The notes under the pieces: model-generated | Seen by the model: the letters and a program-made list of their open reading frames with translations, nothing else | What the model was told of the DNA's origin: nothing | Database searches by the model: none | Origin: Clostridia bacterium | GTDB lineage: Bacteria > Bacillota > Clostridia > Christensenellales > Aristaeellaceae | Length of the DNA: 7,065 bases | Direction of reading: 5' to 3' | NCBI GenBank assembly: GCA_017412445.1 | Contig: JAFPYA010000153.1 | Location: forward strand, 1-7,065 | Made by a program: the position numbers and the translations under genes | Part shown: positions 6,307-7,065 of the stretch, piece by piece | Position numbering within the stretch: position 1 is the first letter of the stretch | Layout of the letters: every line of letters starts with the position of its first letter

Positions 6307-7065
6307 ATGGCAGGTGATAAAGTGATCAAATCAACCGGGAAGCTTTTTAGTAATCCCCGTATGCACTCTTTTGCTGCGCGCGTAAGAAAGCACAAGCTGC
6401 ATCTGGTCATGATACTGCCTGTATTGGCGCAGTTTATCATCTTCAAGTATCTGCCCCTGTACGGCATTCTGCTTGCGTTCAAGGACTACCGCATACTGCA
6501 GGGTATAGGGGAAAGTCCGTGGGTCGGCTTTTTCAACTTCCAGCGCCTGTTCATGTCGCTTGAGTTTTTCCGCGTGTTCAAAAATACCATAGTGCTTGCG
6601 CTGCTGAACTTCGTTTTCGGCTTCCCTGCGCCCATTATTCTGGCGCTTATGATAAACGAAATGCGCGCCAAGCGCTTTAAGCGCATCAGCCAGACGCTTT
6701 CGTATCTGCCGCACTTTATCTCCTGGGTCATACTCGCGGGAATATTCATGGAGATACTTTCGCCCTCGCGCGGCCCGATAAACGCGGTCCTCAAGGCGCT
6801 GGGCCTGAATACCATATTCTTCCTGGGCGACCCCGCGTGGTTCAGACCCACGCTGGTGGTGACCAGCATATGGAAGGGCGTAGGCTGGGGCTCGATAGTG
6901 TACCTTGCGGCGCTGGGCGGCATAAACGAGGAGCTCTACGACGCAGCGCGCGTGGACGGCTGCGGGCGCTTTAAGCGCATACTGCATGTAACCATACCTG
7001 GCATACTGCCGGTAATCATAATAATGCTAATACTCGCTTCGGGAGACCTCGTCAGCGACAACTTC
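6307..7065 (+). CDS. LplB-type ABC sugar transporter permease (partial, 3' end missing)
   Basis: Inner-membrane permease of the COG4209/LplB group, which forms a channel with a YtcP-type partner to import oligosaccharides. The 253 visible codons carry the family hallmark KYLPLYGILLAFKDY (47-61) and SPWVGFFNF (70-78). Membrane segments lie near 33-58, 93-116, 133-150, 182-202 and 232-246. The EAA loop, ELYDAARVDGCGRF (209-222) followed by KRILHVTIPGILP, contacts the ATPase. Family members are near 300 residues, so about 50 are cut off by the window edge. The ATG at 6307 has no clear Shine-Dalgarno; GTG 6322 has AGGTGAT at 6312-6318 and may be the true start, which would remove five residues. 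It is transcribed divergently from the glycosidase operon and is probably the first gene of an import operon whose other members lie outside the window. Ile codons are strongly biased to ATA. Confidence 0.9.
   Translation, partial: MAGDKVIKSTGKLFSNPRMHSFAARVRKHKLHLVMILPVLAQFIIFKYLPLYGILLAFKDYRILQGIGESPWVGFFNFQRLFMSLEFFRVFKNTIVLALLNFVFGFPAPIILALMINEMRAKRFKRISQTLSYLPHFISWVILAGIFMEILSPSRGPINAVLKALGLNTIFFLGDPAWFRPTLVVTSIWKGVGWGSIVYLAALGGINEELYDAARVDGCGRFKRILHVTIPGILPVIIIMLILASGDLVSDNF
6312..6318 (+). promoter_or_regulatory. Candidate ribosome binding site favouring GTG 6322 for the permease
   Basis: AGGTGAT is complementary to the 3' end of 16S rRNA and lies three bases before GTG 6322; measured from its AGG (6312-6314), the spacing to GTG is seven. 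The alternative ATG at 6307 is preceded only by GACTGCGCGAG, a poor site. An in-frame TGA at 6292-6294 limits any longer start. Confidence 0.5.

Noticed and set aside
6331..6987. Minus-strand frame of 218 codons opposite the permease
   Set aside because: The plus strand encodes a clear LplB permease with membrane segments and an EAA loop; the antisense translation is charged and motif-free.

Overview
The window looks like an accessory carbohydrate-utilisation region of a GC-rich Firmicute, probably an uncultured Clostridia-type or Paenibacillus-like bacterium. This placement is an inference from three signs. The import genes belong to the LplB-type permease and lipoprotein-type solute-binding families that are abundant in Firmicutes. 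Shine-Dalgarno sequences are strong and promoters are sigma-A-like. Isoleucine is written mostly as ATA despite the high GC of the genes (19 of 28 Ile codons in the permease).

Layout from left to right. Bases 1-196 are the 3' end of a plus-strand ABC sugar-binding protein, closed by a hairpin at 236-265. A second, oppositely oriented terminator (319-360) ends a minus-strand aldo/keto reductase (369-1350) whose reading frame is broken by one base in a T6 run near 945-950. That gene has its own promoter (TAGACA-17-TATAAT, 1443-1471), with a 15-bp inverted repeat over the -35. A terminator at 1529-1563 ends a three-gene minus-strand operon read from about 6150 down to 1601. Its genes are a divergent GH127-like protein with a Cys/Glu metal-site signature, a calcineurin-type metallophosphoesterase, and a clan GH-G (GH63/mannosylglycerate-hydrolase-like) glycosidase. 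A 190-bp divergent control region (6116-6306) separates this operon from the start of a plus-strand LplB-type sugar permease (6307 to the window end, incomplete).

How the parts may work together (inference): the permease and a binding protein import an oligosaccharide or glycoside. The two glycosidases and the phosphoesterase, none of which shows a signal peptide, would process it in the cytoplasm. A phosphoesterase placed between two glycosidases suggests a phosphorylated glycan or phosphodiester-linked glycoside, such as a fragment of a teichoic-acid-like or phospho-oligosaccharide polymer. The substrate cannot be read from sequence. No RNA genes, CRISPR arrays or mobile elements were seen, and no gene-free stretch exceeds 300 bases.
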